Origin: Enterobacteriaceae endosymbiont of Plateumaris rustica
GTDB lineage: Bacteria; Pseudomonadota; Gammaproteobacteria; Enterobacterales; Enterobacteriaceae
DNA: 48,731 nucleotides
Assembly (NCBI RefSeq): GCF_012562965.1
Contig: NZ_CP046228.1
Location: forward strand, 377,069 to 425,799
Direction: 5' to 3'
A program made the position numbers and the translations under genes. The notes beneath the pieces were generated by a model. That model worked only from the letters and a program-made list of their open reading frames with translations. It was not told where the DNA came from and ran no database searches. Shown here in pieces: positions 31,199 through 41,674 of the stretch; position 1 is the stretch's first letter, and the number at the start of each line of letters is the position of its first letter.

Positions 31199-32497
31199 TT
31201 ATTGAATATAATTTTTTATTAAAAAAGATTTAAGATAAGAAAAATCATTTGGAAAAGCATAAGATAAATTTTCTTTATGTATATAATTAATTAGTCTTTT
31301 TGGTAAATGAGTTTTTATTTTTAAAATTTTATTAATATAATCTTGAAATTTTGCTGGATGTGCAGTACCTAAAAATATTCCAAATTCTTTTTGATTTTTT
31401 ATTCTTGAATGTAAAGCATAATATGCTATTGCAGAATGTGGTTCTGTAATATATCCATATTTATTATATAATTTTATTATAGATTGTTCAGTAATATAAT
31501 TAGATACAGATTGAGATGATAATTTATTTAAATTCCAATTATTCATTTTGAATAATTCTAATATACGTGGCCAGTTATTTGGATTACTTATATCCATAGC
31601 GTTAGATAACGTTGCAATAGTTTTCTTAGGATTCCAAATACCACTTTTAAGATATCTAGGAACTGTATCATTAGAATTAGTAGCTGCTATAAATTTTTTT
31701 ATAGGTAAACCCATTGATTTAGCTATTAATCCAGCAGTTAAATTACCAAAATTTCCACTTGGAACAGAAATAATAACATTATTTCGATTTTCTAATGGAA
31801 TTTTAGCAAAAGCTTCAAAGTAATAACATATTTGGGATATTAATCTACTAATATTAATTGAATTTGCGGAATTAAGAATAATTTTATTTCTCAAATAAGT
31901 ATCTTCAAAAGATTGTTTAACTAAATTTTGACAATCATCAAAATTTCCTTTAATTGAAATTGTTTTAATATTTTTACCTAAAGTACAAAATAATTTTTTT
32001 TGTAAAATAGAAATTTTATTTTTAGGATATAAAATTATAACTTCAATATTATTAATATTATAAAAAGCATGAGCAACTGCTGCACCTGTATCACCAGATG
32101 TAGCTGTTAAAATAATAATTTTTTCTTGTTTATTAAAATAATTCAATATTTTAGCCATAAAACGAACTCCAAAATCTTTAAATGATAAAGTAGGTCCGTG
32201 AAATAACTCTAAACAAAAAATATTATTTTTAATACTAATTAATTTTAGTGGAAAATTAAATGCTTCATGAACATGTTTCGTTAAATTTTTTAAAGGAATT
32301 TCATCTTTCATAAATAAAGATATTAAATAACTACTACGATCAATAAATTCCATATCTAATATTTTATTAATATTATTTAGATTAATTTTAGGTATCAAAT
32401 TAGGAAAAAATAATCCTTGATTATTTCCTAATCCAATTTTTAGTGCTTTTTGAAAATTTATTATTTCTTTATTATTATTTATATTGTAAAATTTCAT
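31199..32497 (-). CDS. thrC: Threonine synthase
   Basis: PLP enzyme converting O-phosphohomoserine to L-threonine, the last step of the pathway. It is 432 aa (E. coli 428). The PLP lysine is in LSFKDFGVRF (about residues 105-114), with TATSGDTGAAVAHAF and SVPSGNFGNLTAG forming the cofactor phosphate and substrate sites. The start overlaps the thrB stop as ATGA, so the two are probably translationally coupled, as in E. coli. With ThrA and ThrB it gives a full route from aspartate semialdehyde (made by Asd, not in this window) to threonine. Confidence 0.98.
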   Translation of the reverse strand: MKFYNINNNKEIINFQKALKIGLGNNQGLFFPNLIPKINLNNINKILDMEFIDRSSYLISLFMKDEIPLKNLTKHVHEAFNFPLKLISIKNNIFCLELFHGPTLSFKDFGVRFMAKILNYFNKQEKIIILTATSGDTGAAVAHAFYNINNIEVIILYPKNKISILQKKLFCTLGKNIKTISIKGNFDDCQNLVKQSFEDTYLRNKIILNSANSINISRLISQICYYFEAFAKIPLENRNNVIISVPSGNFGNLTAGLIAKSMGLPIKKFIAATNSNDTVPRYLKSGIWNPKKTIATLSNAMDISNPNNWPRILELFKMNNWNLNKLSSQSVSNYITEQSIIKLYNKYGYITEPHSAIAYYALHSRIKNQKEFGIFLGTAHPAKFQDYINKILKIKTHLPKRLINYIHKENLSYAFPNDFSYLKSFLIKNYIQ

Positions 32498-33429
32498 TTT
32501 TTCTCCATTATTTGTGTACCTTTTTTATTCACTACACAAATACATACAAAACCTTTATTATTTTTCAAAAAATTTAGTTTTAACCACTTAACCATATTTT
32601 GTGCAATATTTAAATTATTAAATATAGTAAATAAAGTTGGTCCTGATCCTGCAATACCATAACTTAAAGCTCCCAATTTCTTAGAAATTTTACGAATTTG
32701 TTCAAAATCAGGTAATAAAGATTTTCTATATGGTTCAGCAAGAAAATCTTTCATTAATTTTGCTGCAAGTAGTTCTTGTTTAGTATGGCTTGCATGTATA
32801 AATCCAGCTAAATATTGACTTTGCTTAATACAAATATTTTTTTTATAAAAATTAGGAAGTATTTTTCTAGAATCATAAGTTGACAGTTTTATTCCAGGAT
32901 ACGCAATAACCCAAAACCAATTATCAAATACTGGTATATCTTGAATTATTAAATTATCTGTTATTAATATTAATTTAATACCTCCTAAATAACAAGGAGC
33001 AACATTATCATAATGTATATTACCAGATAATGATTGTTCTAACTCTCCCATTAAAATTAATAATTCATTATCATTTAAAGGATTATTAAGAAATAAATTC
33101 ATTGCTTTTAAAAAAGCTACTATGGAACAAGAACTTGAACCTAATCCTGAAGCTACGGGTACATTTTTTTCTAAAATAATTTTTAATGGTACTACTTTAC
33201 CTATTTTATCACAAAATTTTGACCAACAATTAAAAATAATATTTTTATAAAAATTTTTAGGTAAATCATTTAAAAAATATCCTTGATTTACTAATATAAA
33301 TTTTTTAGATGATGTTATTGATACATAATCACCTAAAATACCTCCATCTAATCTAGATAATGCTATTCCTAATGAATCAAACCCAACATTTATATTTCCA
33401 ATGGAAGCAGGAGCATAAACTTTTATCAT
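32494..33429 (-). CDS. thrB: Homoserine kinase
   Basis: GHMP-family kinase that phosphorylates homoserine with ATP. It is 311 aa (E. coli 310). The ATP loop PVASGLGSSSCS (about residues 90-101), the N-terminal VYAPASIGNINVGFDSLG, and the C-terminal AGSGPTLF motif are all present. It follows thrA after 21 bases and overlaps thrC by 4 bases. The catalytic core appears fully intact. Confidence 0.97.
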   Translation of the reverse strand: MIKVYAPASIGNINVGFDSLGIALSRLDGGILGDYVSITSSKKFILVNQGYFLNDLPKNFYKNIIFNCWSKFCDKIGKVVPLKIILEKNVPVASGLGSSSCSIVAFLKAMNLFLNNPLNDNELLILMGELEQSLSGNIHYDNVAPCYLGGIKLILITDNLIIQDIPVFDNWFWVIAYPGIKLSTYDSRKILPNFYKKNICIKQSQYLAGFIHASHTKQELLAAKLMKDFLAEPYRKSLLPDFEQIRKISKKLGALSYGIAGSGPTLFTIFNNLNIAQNMVKWLKLNFLKNNKGFVCICVVNKKGTQIMEKK

Positions 33430-33450
33430 TACTTTAAATTCCTATTTTTA

Positions 33451-35892
33451 TTAAATAATAATACGTAATAAATCAGCAAATACTCCTGAAGCAGTAACTT
33501 TATTTCCAGCTCCATAACCTCTTAAAACTAAAGGTATTGGTTGATAATAATTGCTATAAAAAGCTAGAGCATTTTCCCCATTTTTAATTTCAAATAAAGG
33601 ATCTTTTTTATGTATTTGTAAAATTTGTACTTTACAAATACCATAATTATTTATACTTCCTATAAAACGAAGAACTTTATTTTCTTTTTTGGCATTTTGT
33701 ATTTTTTTTTCAAAACTTTCATCTAATTTTGGTAATAAAGACATAAATTCTTTTACTGAATTTAAATTTTTAAATTCATTGGGAATAATTGATTCTATTT
33801 GAATATCATTTAATTCTAAATTATAACCAATCTCTCTTGCTAAAATAAGAAGTTTTCTAGCAACATCTATACCTGATAAATCAATCCGAGGATCAGGTTC
33901 TGTAAAACCCATTTTTTTTGCCATATACGTTGCTTTAGATAAAGATATACCTTCTTCTAATTTACCAAAAATAAATGAGAGAGATCCAGATAATATTCCT
34001 GTAAAATTAATTAATTTATCACCTGTATTTATTAAATTTTGTAAATTATAAATAACAGGTAAACCAGCGCCAACATTAGTTTCATAAAAAAATTTACAAT
34101 TATTTTTTTTAGCTACTATACGTAAATCTTTATAATATTTTAAAGATGATGTATTAGCTTTCTTATTAGTAGCTATAACATGAAATCCATTATTAAAAAA
34201 ATTAATATACTGATTAGCAATTTTTTGTGAAGAAGTACAATCTATAATAACAGGATTAATAAATTTATATTGTTTAATATTAGAAAAAAATTTTTCTATT
34301 GTGTAATTATTACAATTATTTTTAATTTGTAAATACCAATTATTTAAATTAATACCATTAATATTTATTAAAGAAGATTTAGAATTAAAAATTCCACAAA
34401 TTTTAATATTAATAAATTTATTTTTTAATAATTTCTGTTGATTATTTATTTGATCTAATAATGTACTTCCTACACCTCCAATACCTATAACAAATACTTC
34501 AAGAATTTTTTCTTTATAAAATAATAATTGATGTGCTATTTTCATAACATTATCTACATAATTATTTTTTATCACTATAGAAATAGAATTTTGTAAACAA
34601 TTATGTGAAATAGCTAAAATATTGATTTTTGTAATTTGAAAAATATGTAAAAAATTTGTTATTATATTTATATGATTATTTATTTTATCACCTACTAAAG
34701 AAATAATAGATAATTCTTTTATAATATATAAAGGATTAATTAGTTTATTTTTAAATTCATGAACAAAATTTTTTTCTATTAATGATTTAAAAAAATTTGC
34801 ATGTTTTTTTAAAATATAAAAATAAATACCATATTTAGAAGATGATTGTATTTTTAATAAAATTGATATTCCTGATTTAAAAGTAATATCTAACATTTTT
34901 GGTATTACATATTGTATATTTTTAATTTTATCACTAAATACATAAAACATTACTACATTTTTTTGTTCAGTAATACTTTTTATTAATGGTAAGTTATTAT
35001 TTTCACTAATAAGTGTTCCTGGAGATTGTGGTTTCATTGTATTTTTTACAATACATTGTATTTTATATTTAGCTATAGGAGATATCATCTTATAATGAAT
35101 TACTTTAGCTCCTAAATAAGATAATGTTGTTGCTTCATTATAAGATATAGATGGTAATAATTTAGCATTTTTTATAAAATTAGGATCAGCAGTATAAATA
35201 CCATTTACATCAGTCCAAATTTCACAATATTTTACATTTAAACAAGATGCTAAAACAGAAGCTGAATAATCTGAACCATTACGACCTAATAAAACTAATT
35301 CATTTTTTTCATTTGAAGCAATAAAACCAGCCATTAAAATAATATCAATATTTAATATATTAATATTTTTTATATTTTGTGAAGAAACCTTTATATTAAC
35401 TTTAGATTCTAAATAATCTCCTGTAGCTAATAAATATTTTTCCGGTTCTATAATATAAACATTATAATTTTTAGAAATTAATAATTCTTTCATAAAAATA
35501 ACAGAAAGTTTTTCTCCTTGTGCTAATATTTTAGCATAAATAATATCAGGACAAAAATTTAATAAATTAATACCATGTAATAAATTTTCTAATAATAAAA
35601 AAATAATATTTATTTTTTCTTTAATATTATTAATATTTAAATTTTTTTCCTTAAAAGATAGTTCTTGGATTAAATTTAAAAAAAAATTTTTAATTTTTAT
35701 AAAATGTACTTGAAAATTTTCATTTTTTATAGCTTTTTTTATTATTGATGTTAAATAATTTGTAATTGTTGAAGATGCAGATAATACTATAGCTAATTTT
35801 TCTTTTTTTGAATAATTAGAAATAATATTTACTACCATTAAAAATTTTTCTGCATTTGATAATGATGTACCACCGAATTTCAATACTCGCAT
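33451..35892 (-). CDS. thrA: Bifunctional aspartokinase I / homoserine dehydrogenase I
   Basis: Fused enzyme catalysing the first and third steps from aspartate to threonine. It is 813 aa (E. coli 820). The aspartokinase domain opens with RVLKFGGTSL and contains LGRNGSDYSASVLA. A regulatory ACT-like middle follows (about residues 300-460, eroded). The dehydrogenase domain starts at VIGIGGVGSTLLDQ near residue 465 and has GLPVIYNLQNL and the catalytic region TEPDPRIDLSGIDVARKL. It is the first gene of thrABC. The 248-base upstream gap contains no thrL-like leader peptide with runs of Thr and Ile codons, so attenuation seems lost. Whether feedback inhibition survives cannot be told from the eroded middle region. 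Confidence 0.97.
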   Translation of the reverse strand: MRVLKFGGTSLSNAEKFLMVVNIISNYSKKEKLAIVLSASSTITNYLTSIIKKAIKNENFQVHFIKIKNFFLNLIQELSFKEKNLNINNIKEKINIIFLLLENLLHGINLLNFCPDIIYAKILAQGEKLSVIFMKELLISKNYNVYIIEPEKYLLATGDYLESKVNIKVSSQNIKNINILNIDIILMAGFIASNEKNELVLLGRNGSDYSASVLASCLNVKYCEIWTDVNGIYTADPNFIKNAKLLPSISYNEATTLSYLGAKVIHYKMISPIAKYKIQCIVKNTMKPQSPGTLISENNNLPLIKSITEQKNVVMFYVFSDKIKNIQYVIPKMLDITFKSGISILLKIQSSSKYGIYFYILKKHANFFKSLIEKNFVHEFKNKLINPLYIIKELSIISLVGDKINNHINIITNFLHIFQITKINILAISHNCLQNSISIVIKNNYVDNVMKIAHQLLFYKEKILEVFVIGIGGVGSTLLDQINNQQKLLKNKFINIKICGIFNSKSSLININGINLNNWYLQIKNNCNNYTIEKFFSNIKQYKFINPVIIDCTSSQKIANQYINFFNNGFHVIATNKKANTSSLKYYKDLRIVAKKNNCKFFYETNVGAGLPVIYNLQNLINTGDKLINFTGILSGSLSFIFGKLEEGISLSKATYMAKKMGFTEPDPRIDLSGIDVARKLLILAREIGYNLELNDIQIESIIPNEFKNLNSVKEFMSLLPKLDESFEKKIQNAKKENKVLRFIGSINNYGICKVQILQIHKKDPLFEIKNGENALAFYSNYYQPIPLVLRGYGAGNKVTASGVFADLLRIII

Positions 35893-36140
35893 TTTATTTA
35901 ACCTACCTTTAATATAATAATTACTATTATTTGTAATAATGCTGAATATTTTAAATATTAAAAAAATATTTTTTAATAATATTTGATATTAATAATTATT
36001 TATCCTTAAATAATAATAAATGCAATAAATATGAATAAATATTTTTAATTATTATAAAATTTAATAAATATTTAAATTATTTATATAAATATTTAATTTA
36101 AAATGAATTAAATTTTACTAAAAGTATAATTTTATTAAAA

Positions 36141-38402
36141 TTAATTTTCTTTTTTTTTGTCCAAAAAAATATTTTTAATTTTTTCTTTTTTATTTAAAAA
36201 AAAACCTTTGTGACTTTTATTTACATAAAATTTTTTTAGTTCTTTATATGTTAAAATAAATTTTTGATTAGTTAATTCAACAAAAATTGTTGATTTATTA
36301 TTAATTACAAATATCCATTTTAATTTATCTTTATTTTGAATAAAGTCTTTATTATTAATTAATATTAATTTATTACCTTTACCTCTAGTTAATTTTGGTA
36401 AAATATTAATAGGGAATAATAAAAATCTACCTATAAAAGATATAGTTAATATCATATGTTTTTTATTATTAATAATTAAAGGTGATAAAATTTCAGCATT
36501 CTTAGAAAGTATCATTAAAGATTTACCATTTCTATTACATGCAATTAAATCACTAAAATTACATAAAAAACCATATCCAGAACTGGAAGATAATAATATT
36601 TCTTTATTATTTTCTTCCATTAATATACTTTTTATTATAGATCCTTGAGGTATTTTTAATTTACTAGATAATGGTTCTCCTTGACTACGTAAAGGAGGTA
36701 AAGAAATAGTATCCATGCTGTAACTACGTCCTTTCGAATCAATTAATACAATTGTTTGATTTTTTTTTCCTTTAACAGAAATTAAAAAAGAATCTCCAGA
36801 CTTATAATTTAAATTAACGGGATCAATAGCATGACCTTTAGCAGATCTAATCCAACCCATTTTAGATAAAATAACAGTAATAGGTTCATTAGATATTGAT
36901 AATTCATTTTCATTTAATAATTTAGCTTCTTTGCATTTTTTGAATAACGAACGACGATCATTTGCATATTTTTTTATAGTTAATAATATTTCTTTTTTTA
37001 ATAAAGAATTCATTTTATTTTTTGAAGATAATATATTACTAATATGTTTATGTTCTTTTTCTAATTCATATTTTTCATTAGTTATTTTCTTCTTTTCTAT
37101 TAATGTAATAGCACGTAATTTTAAATTTAATAAATTTTCAATTTGTAACTTAGACATATTAAATTTATTTTGAATTATAGAATTAGGATTTAAATTTAAA
37201 CGAATGATTTTTATTAATTCTTCTAAATTATTATGAGCTATTAATAAACCTTCTAAAATATGTATTTTTTTTGTTAATTTATTTAAATTAAAATTTAAAC
37301 GTTTTTTTACTATATTTCTTCTAAATACAATCCATTCTGATAAAATTTCTAATAAATTTTTTATAGAAGGTTTATTATTCAAACCTATCATATTTAAATT
37401 AATACGATAACTTTTTTCTAAATCAGTTGTAAAAAATAAATGATGTATAATTTGTTCTAATTTTAAATAATTATAATTATTTTTAATAAATATAACAATT
37501 CTTGTTGAATTTTTATAATCAGATTCATCTCTTATATCTTCAATCATTGGTAATTTTTTATTTCTTATTTGAGTAGTTATTTGTTCTATTATACGTAATA
37601 CTGAAACTTGATATGGTAATGATCTTATTATTATAGAATTATTTTTTATACTCCACAAAGCCCTTAATCTAATAGATCCTTTTCCATTTTCATATATTTT
37701 ACGTAATTCTTTTTTAGGAGTAATAATTTCACTTTTTGTTGGAAAATCTGGTCCTTGTATAATATTTAATATATCATCTAATGTACTTTCAGGATGATCA
37801 ATTAACTTAACAATTGCTGTAGCTACTTCTTTAATATTATGAGGAGGAATATCTGTAACCATTCCTACAGCAATTCCTATTGCTCCATTTAGAATAATAT
37901 TAGGTAAACAAGCAGGAAGTATTTTAGGTTCTAATAATGAACCATCAAAATTAGAAATATATTCAACAGTACCTTTTTCAATTTCATTTAATAATAAATT
38001 AGAATATTTTGATAAACGAGATTCTGTATATCTCATAGCAGCAAAAGATTTAGGATCATCTGGAGATCCCCAATTTCCTTGTCCTTCTATTAAAGGATAT
38101 CTATAAGAAAAAGGTTGTGCCATTAACACCATAGCTTCATAACATGCTACATCTCCATGAGGATGATATTTTCCAATCACATCTCCAATAGTTCTAGCTG
38201 ATTTTTTAAATTTAGAAGATGATTTTAATCCTAGTTCAGACATAGCATATATAACTCTCCTTTGAACAGGTTTTAAACCATCACCAATATGTGGTAATGC
38301 TCTATCTGAAATTACATAAATTGAATAATTTAAATAAGCATTTTCAGCAAATTTACATAAATCTATAGATTTTTCTTTTTTTTTCTGAATTAATTTTGTC
38401 AT
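36141..38402 (-). CDS. parC: DNA topoisomerase IV subunit A
   Basis: Breakage-reunion subunit of topoisomerase IV, which unlinks daughter chromosomes. It is 753 aa (E. coli 752). The catalytic tyrosine is Tyr125 in AAMRYTES and the neighbouring YHPHGD motif is intact. The residue equivalent to E. coli Ser80 in the quinolone-binding region is valine (GDVACYE), while the acidic partner is still Glu. The middle coiled coil (about 340-480) and the C-terminal beta-pinwheel are recognisable though Lys- and Asn-rich. The start MTKLIQ precedes the conserved AENAYLNYS helix. The partner gene parE is not in the window. Confidence 0.96.
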   Translation of the reverse strand: MTKLIQKKKEKSIDLCKFAENAYLNYSIYVISDRALPHIGDGLKPVQRRVIYAMSELGLKSSSKFKKSARTIGDVIGKYHPHGDVACYEAMVLMAQPFSYRYPLIEGQGNWGSPDDPKSFAAMRYTESRLSKYSNLLLNEIEKGTVEYISNFDGSLLEPKILPACLPNIILNGAIGIAVGMVTDIPPHNIKEVATAIVKLIDHPESTLDDILNIIQGPDFPTKSEIITPKKELRKIYENGKGSIRLRALWSIKNNSIIIRSLPYQVSVLRIIEQITTQIRNKKLPMIEDIRDESDYKNSTRIVIFIKNNYNYLKLEQIIHHLFFTTDLEKSYRINLNMIGLNNKPSIKNLLEILSEWIVFRRNIVKKRLNFNLNKLTKKIHILEGLLIAHNNLEELIKIIRLNLNPNSIIQNKFNMSKLQIENLLNLKLRAITLIEKKKITNEKYELEKEHKHISNILSSKNKMNSLLKKEILLTIKKYANDRRSLFKKCKEAKLLNENELSISNEPITVILSKMGWIRSAKGHAIDPVNLNYKSGDSFLISVKGKKNQTIVLIDSKGRSYSMDTISLPPLRSQGEPLSSKLKIPQGSIIKSILMEENNKEILLSSSSGYGFLCNFSDLIACNRNGKSLMILSKNAEILSPLIINNKKHMILTISFIGRFLLFPINILPKLTRGKGNKLILINNKDFIQNKDKLKWIFVINNKSTIFVELTNQKFILTYKELKKFYVNKSHKGFFLNKKEKIKNIFLDKKKEN

Positions 38403-38525
38403 AAATTTTATTTATTCTTTTATTAAATTTATTTATCTTCATAATTTTATCATAAATAATATTTAAATTATTTTAATAATTTTAAATATTTATTAAATAA
38501 GTATTTATGTATTTTAATATATATA

Positions 38526-38541
38526 TGTTACGTTTATAACA
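38526..38541. promoter_or_regulatory. Palindrome upstream of aroF
   Basis: TGTTA and TAACA arms around six bases, 39 bases before the aroF start. Its extended form matches the palindrome upstream of ribA at about 14 of 18 positions. It is not a good TyrR box, whose consensus is TGTAAA-N6-TTTACA. Function is unknown; chance A/T symmetry cannot be excluded. Confidence 0.35.
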
Positions 38542-38579
38542 AATAACATTATTAAATTAATATTTAAGGTTTATTAATT

Positions 38580-39647
38580 ATGCAAAAAAATATTAGTAAG
38601 AATATAACTAACAAACAAAATTTAATTACTCCTACAGAATTAAAAAAAAAATTACCTATTACTGAAAATATCAAAAAACAAATATTATTGTCACGTCAAA
38701 TTATATGTAATATAATTAATAAAAAAGATTCTAGAATTTTAATTATTTGTGGCCCTTGTTCTATTCATAATATTAAAGAAACTTTAGAATATGCCAAATT
38801 ACTAAAAAAAATTTCTTTAAAAATAAATAAATATATATATATAGTTATGCGTGTTTATTTTGAAAAACCACGTACAGTTATTGGGTGGAAAGGATTAATT
38901 AATGATCCTTATATGAATAATTCTTATGATATTAATGAAGGATTATATATTGCAAGAAAATTATTATTAACATTAAACGAAATGAAAATTCCTTTAGCTA
39001 CAGAAATTTTAGATCCAAATACTCCATCATATTTAAGTGAATTATTTAGTTGGTCTGCTATTGGAGCACGTACTACTGAATCTCAAATTCATAGAGAGAT
39101 AGCATCTTCATTAAAAATGCCTTTAGGATTTAAAAATAATACAGATGGAAGTATTATAACTGCTATTAATGCTATACAAGCTGCATCTATATCTCATAAT
39201 TTTATTGGAATTAATCAAGATGGTTTAGTTTGTTTGAAAAAAACATCAGGTAATAAAAATTGTCATATAATTTTACGTGGAGGAAAACAAACTAATTATC
39301 ATGAAAAAGATGTAAATAAATGTAGTAAAAATCTTATAAATGCAGGATTACAACCTAATATAATGATAGATTGTAGTCATAATAATTCAAATAAAGATTT
39401 TAAACGTCAATTTATTGTTGTTGATTCTATAATAGATCAAATTAGAAAAGGTAATAATTCTATTATTGGAATAATGTTAGAAAGTTATATTAATGAAGGT
39501 AATCAATTAATGAATATAAATAATTATAATAAATTAAAATATGGAATATCAATTACAGATAGTTGTATTAATTGGGAAAATACAGAAAAAATTTTACATA
39601 AAATTTATAATAAACTAAATAAAATACTTCCATTACGTTTTTTATAA
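38580..39647 (+). CDS. aroF: DAHP synthase, tyrosine-sensitive type
   Basis: First step of the shikimate pathway, condensing phosphoenolpyruvate and erythrose 4-phosphate. It is 355 aa (E. coli AroF 356). It follows AroF rather than AroG or AroH from the first residues (MQKN...LITPTELKKKLP). Active-site blocks CGPCSIHN, VMRVYFEKPRT, GARTTESQ and IMIDCSHNNSNKD are intact. Asn8 and the proline of LDPNTPSYL, positions where E. coli AroF substitutions relieve tyrosine inhibition, are kept, so feedback control may persist. A ribosome site AAGG lies at 38566-38569. It forms an operon with tyrA 33 bases downstream, the E. coli order. Confidence 0.95.
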   Translation: MQKNISKNITNKQNLITPTELKKKLPITENIKKQILLSRQIICNIINKKDSRILIICGPCSIHNIKETLEYAKLLKKISLKINKYIYIVMRVYFEKPRTVIGWKGLINDPYMNNSYDINEGLYIARKLLLTLNEMKIPLATEILDPNTPSYLSELFSWSAIGARTTESQIHREIASSLKMPLGFKNNTDGSIITAINAIQAASISHNFIGINQDGLVCLKKTSGNKNCHIILRGGKQTNYHEKDVNKCSKNLINAGLQPNIMIDCSHNNSNKDFKRQFIVVDSIIDQIRKGNNSIIGIMLESYINEGNQLMNINNYNKLKYGISITDSCINWENTEKILHKIYNKLNKILPLRFL

Positions 39648-39680
39648 TAAGATATAAAAAATAATATGACTGAGAAAAAT

Positions 39681-40793
39681 ATGGTAACTAAATTAGTTAC
39701 ATTACGTAATAAAATTGATAAATTAGATAAAAATTTAATAAATATTTTATCTCAACGTTTAAAATTAGTAAAAAAAATAGGAAAATTAAAAAGTTATTAT
39801 GATTTACCTATTTATGTTCCAGAACGTGAAAAATTAATAATAAATTTACGAACTAAAGAAGCACAAAAATTAGGAGTATCTCCTAATTTAATTAGAGATA
39901 TATTACATCGTATAATGTATGAATCTTATATAAATGAAAATAAAAATAATTTTAAAACATTAAATCCAAATCTTAAAAAAATATTAATTATTGGTGGTAA
40001 AGGAGGTATGGGACAATTATTTAAAAAAATGTTAATTTTATCAGGATATCAAGTAAATATTTTAGAAAAAGAAGATTGGAATCAAAACATAAATAATTTT
40101 TTTTTGGATACAGAAATGGTTATTATTAGTGTACCTATATCATCTTTAGATGATGTAATAAAAAAATTACCCATATTATCTAAAAAATGTATATTAGTTG
40201 ATGTTACTTCTATAAAAAACAAACCAATAAAAAAAATGTTAAAAAAACATAATGGTCCTGTACTTGGTTTACATCCAATGTTTAATCCAAATAATAATGT
40301 TTTAACAAAAAAATTAATAATATATTGTAATGGTCGCTATCCAGAATCTTATAATTGGTTTTTAAAACAAATAAAAATTTGGGGAGTAAAATTGAAATGT
40401 GTAGATAGAATAAAACATGATAAATATATGTCTTTTATTCAATCATTAAGATATTTTTCTATATTAATTCATAGTTTTAATTTATCTACGGAAAATATTA
40501 AATTAAAAGAACTATTAAAATTTACTTCTCCAGCATATAACATAGATTTAATTATGGCAGGTAGATTTTTTTCACAAAATCCTAATTTATATACTGATAT
40601 TTTAATGTCATCTAATAATGTGAAACTTATAAAAAATTATTTAAAAAAATCAAATTATATTTTATCTTTAATAGAACAAAATAATAAAATAGAACTTATA
40701 AAATTATTTTATAAAATAAAAAACTGGTTTAAATATTATATAAAATCTTTAAATTTAAAAAGTGATAATATATTACGAAATATTAATAATTGA
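39681..40793 (+). CDS. tyrA: Chorismate mutase / prephenate dehydrogenase
   Basis: Bifunctional enzyme leading from chorismate through prephenate to 4-hydroxyphenylpyruvate, the tyrosine branch. From the start at 39681 it is 370 aa (E. coli 373). MVTKLVTLRNKIDKLD then matches the E. coli N-terminus, and GAGA lies just upstream. An in-frame ATG at 39666 would add five residues. The mutase domain (1-90) has YVPEREK and the dehydrogenase has the NAD loop IIGGKGGMGQLF and the catalytic histidine in LGLHPMFNPN. In E. coli pheA and raiA lie between tyrA and bamD; here only an 83-base gap with a hairpin remains. Confidence 0.96.
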   Translation: MVTKLVTLRNKIDKLDKNLINILSQRLKLVKKIGKLKSYYDLPIYVPEREKLIINLRTKEAQKLGVSPNLIRDILHRIMYESYINENKNNFKTLNPNLKKILIIGGKGGMGQLFKKMLILSGYQVNILEKEDWNQNINNFFLDTEMVIISVPISSLDDVIKKLPILSKKCILVDVTSIKNKPIKKMLKKHNGPVLGLHPMFNPNNNVLTKKLIIYCNGRYPESYNWFLKQIKIWGVKLKCVDRIKHDKYMSFIQSLRYFSILIHSFNLSTENIKLKELLKFTSPAYNIDLIMAGRFFSQNPNLYTDILMSSNNVKLIKNYLKKSNYILSLIEQNNKIELIKLFYKIKNWFKYYIKSLNLKSDNILRNINN

Positions 40794-40819
40794 AAAAAAT
40801 ATATATTTTAATTTCAATT

Positions 40820-40860
40820 TTTAGAAACTTAATATTAATATTAAATATTAAGTTTCTAAA
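40820..40860. terminator. Strong hairpin between tyrA and bamD
   Basis: Perfect 17-base inverted repeat, TTTAGAAACTTAATATT at 40820-40836 and its complement at 40844-40860, with a 7-base loop. It lies between the converging stops of tyrA and bamD. The stem keeps two G/C pairs, rare in this intergenic DNA, which suggests selection. It is most likely a two-way terminator. Confidence 0.65.
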
Positions 40861-40876
40861 TATATAAAATATATTA

Positions 40877-41593
40877 TTAAATAATATTCATTATTTTATA
40901 TGTTTTTCCCATTATTACTAACGCTAAAATACTTTCTGATGTATAAGAGTAATTTTCAATTAACATTTCACATCTTTTAATAACTGATATATACATTTCT
41001 TTATCAAAATAAAATTGAACAATACTTAATTCATATAACATTAAACGTTTATTTAAAATTTTTAATCTTTTTTTTATAAGAGGAATATAAATACTATTAG
41101 GATAATTTTCAATTAATGATTTAATATCATATATAGCTTTATTAATATAAAAAGGATTACAATTATTTTTATTTATTCTAAATAAATATTGAATTTTATT
41201 ATTATCTAATGATATTTCTGATAATATTTTTATATAGAGTATATAATCTGTATATATTGATAAAGGATATATTCTAATAAATTCATCAAATAGATCTATA
41301 ACAGAAAAAAAATTTTTATTTAAATAATATAAATAAATTAAATTAACTTTGATTTTTTGAGAATATTTATTATAAGGATATAATTTATCAATTTGTTCAA
41401 ATTGTAACATTGATTTTGTATATTTTTTTTTAAATAAGTTATTATTCGCTTCTAAATATTTTTCTTTAATAAGAAAATTTGTTATAATCTTCTTATTATG
41501 AATATATTTATATTGAGAACAATTAGTTATAATTATTAATAATGAAAGTATTAACATTTTATAAAAAAAATTTTTTATTATAAGTTTTTTCAT
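40877..41593 (-). CDS. bamD: Outer membrane assembly lipoprotein BamD
   Basis: Essential lipoprotein of the BAM complex that inserts beta-barrel proteins into the outer membrane. It is 238 aa (E. coli 245). A signal peptide with a long hydrophobic core ends at Cys25 (ITNC), where lipidation is expected; the residue before Cys is Asn, not the usual Gly, Ala or Ser. Five TPR-like helical pairs follow, with LEANNNLFKKKYTKSMLQF and LIENYPNSIYIPL aligning to the family. It is divergent from rluD as in E. coli. The C-terminus is a few residues short. The order rluD-bamD and the TPR pattern make the identity secure. Confidence 0.9.
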   Translation of the reverse strand: MKKLIIKNFFYKMLILSLLIIITNCSQYKYIHNKKIITNFLIKEKYLEANNNLFKKKYTKSMLQFEQIDKLYPYNKYSQKIKVNLIYLYYLNKNFFSVIDLFDEFIRIYPLSIYTDYILYIKILSEISLDNNKIQYLFRINKNNCNPFYINKAIYDIKSLIENYPNSIYIPLIKKRLKILNKRLMLYELSIVQFYFDKEMYISVIKRCEMLIENYSYTSESILALVIMGKTYKIMNII

Positions 41594-41674
41594 TTTTTTC
41601 TTTAAAAAATTAAATTTTAATTAAAAATTAATATTTTTACTATATTACGTTATTTATTACTAATAAAATTATAT

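Noticed and set aside
35893..36140. Possible thr attenuator or leader peptide before thrA
   Set aside because: No short frame with runs of Thr and Ile codons and no terminator with a T-tract; only A/T symmetry expected by chance.
38526..38541. TyrR operator before aroF
   Set aside because: The arms TGTTA and TAACA differ from the TyrR box TGTAAA-N6-TTTACA, and no tyrR is visible; kept only as an unnamed palindrome.
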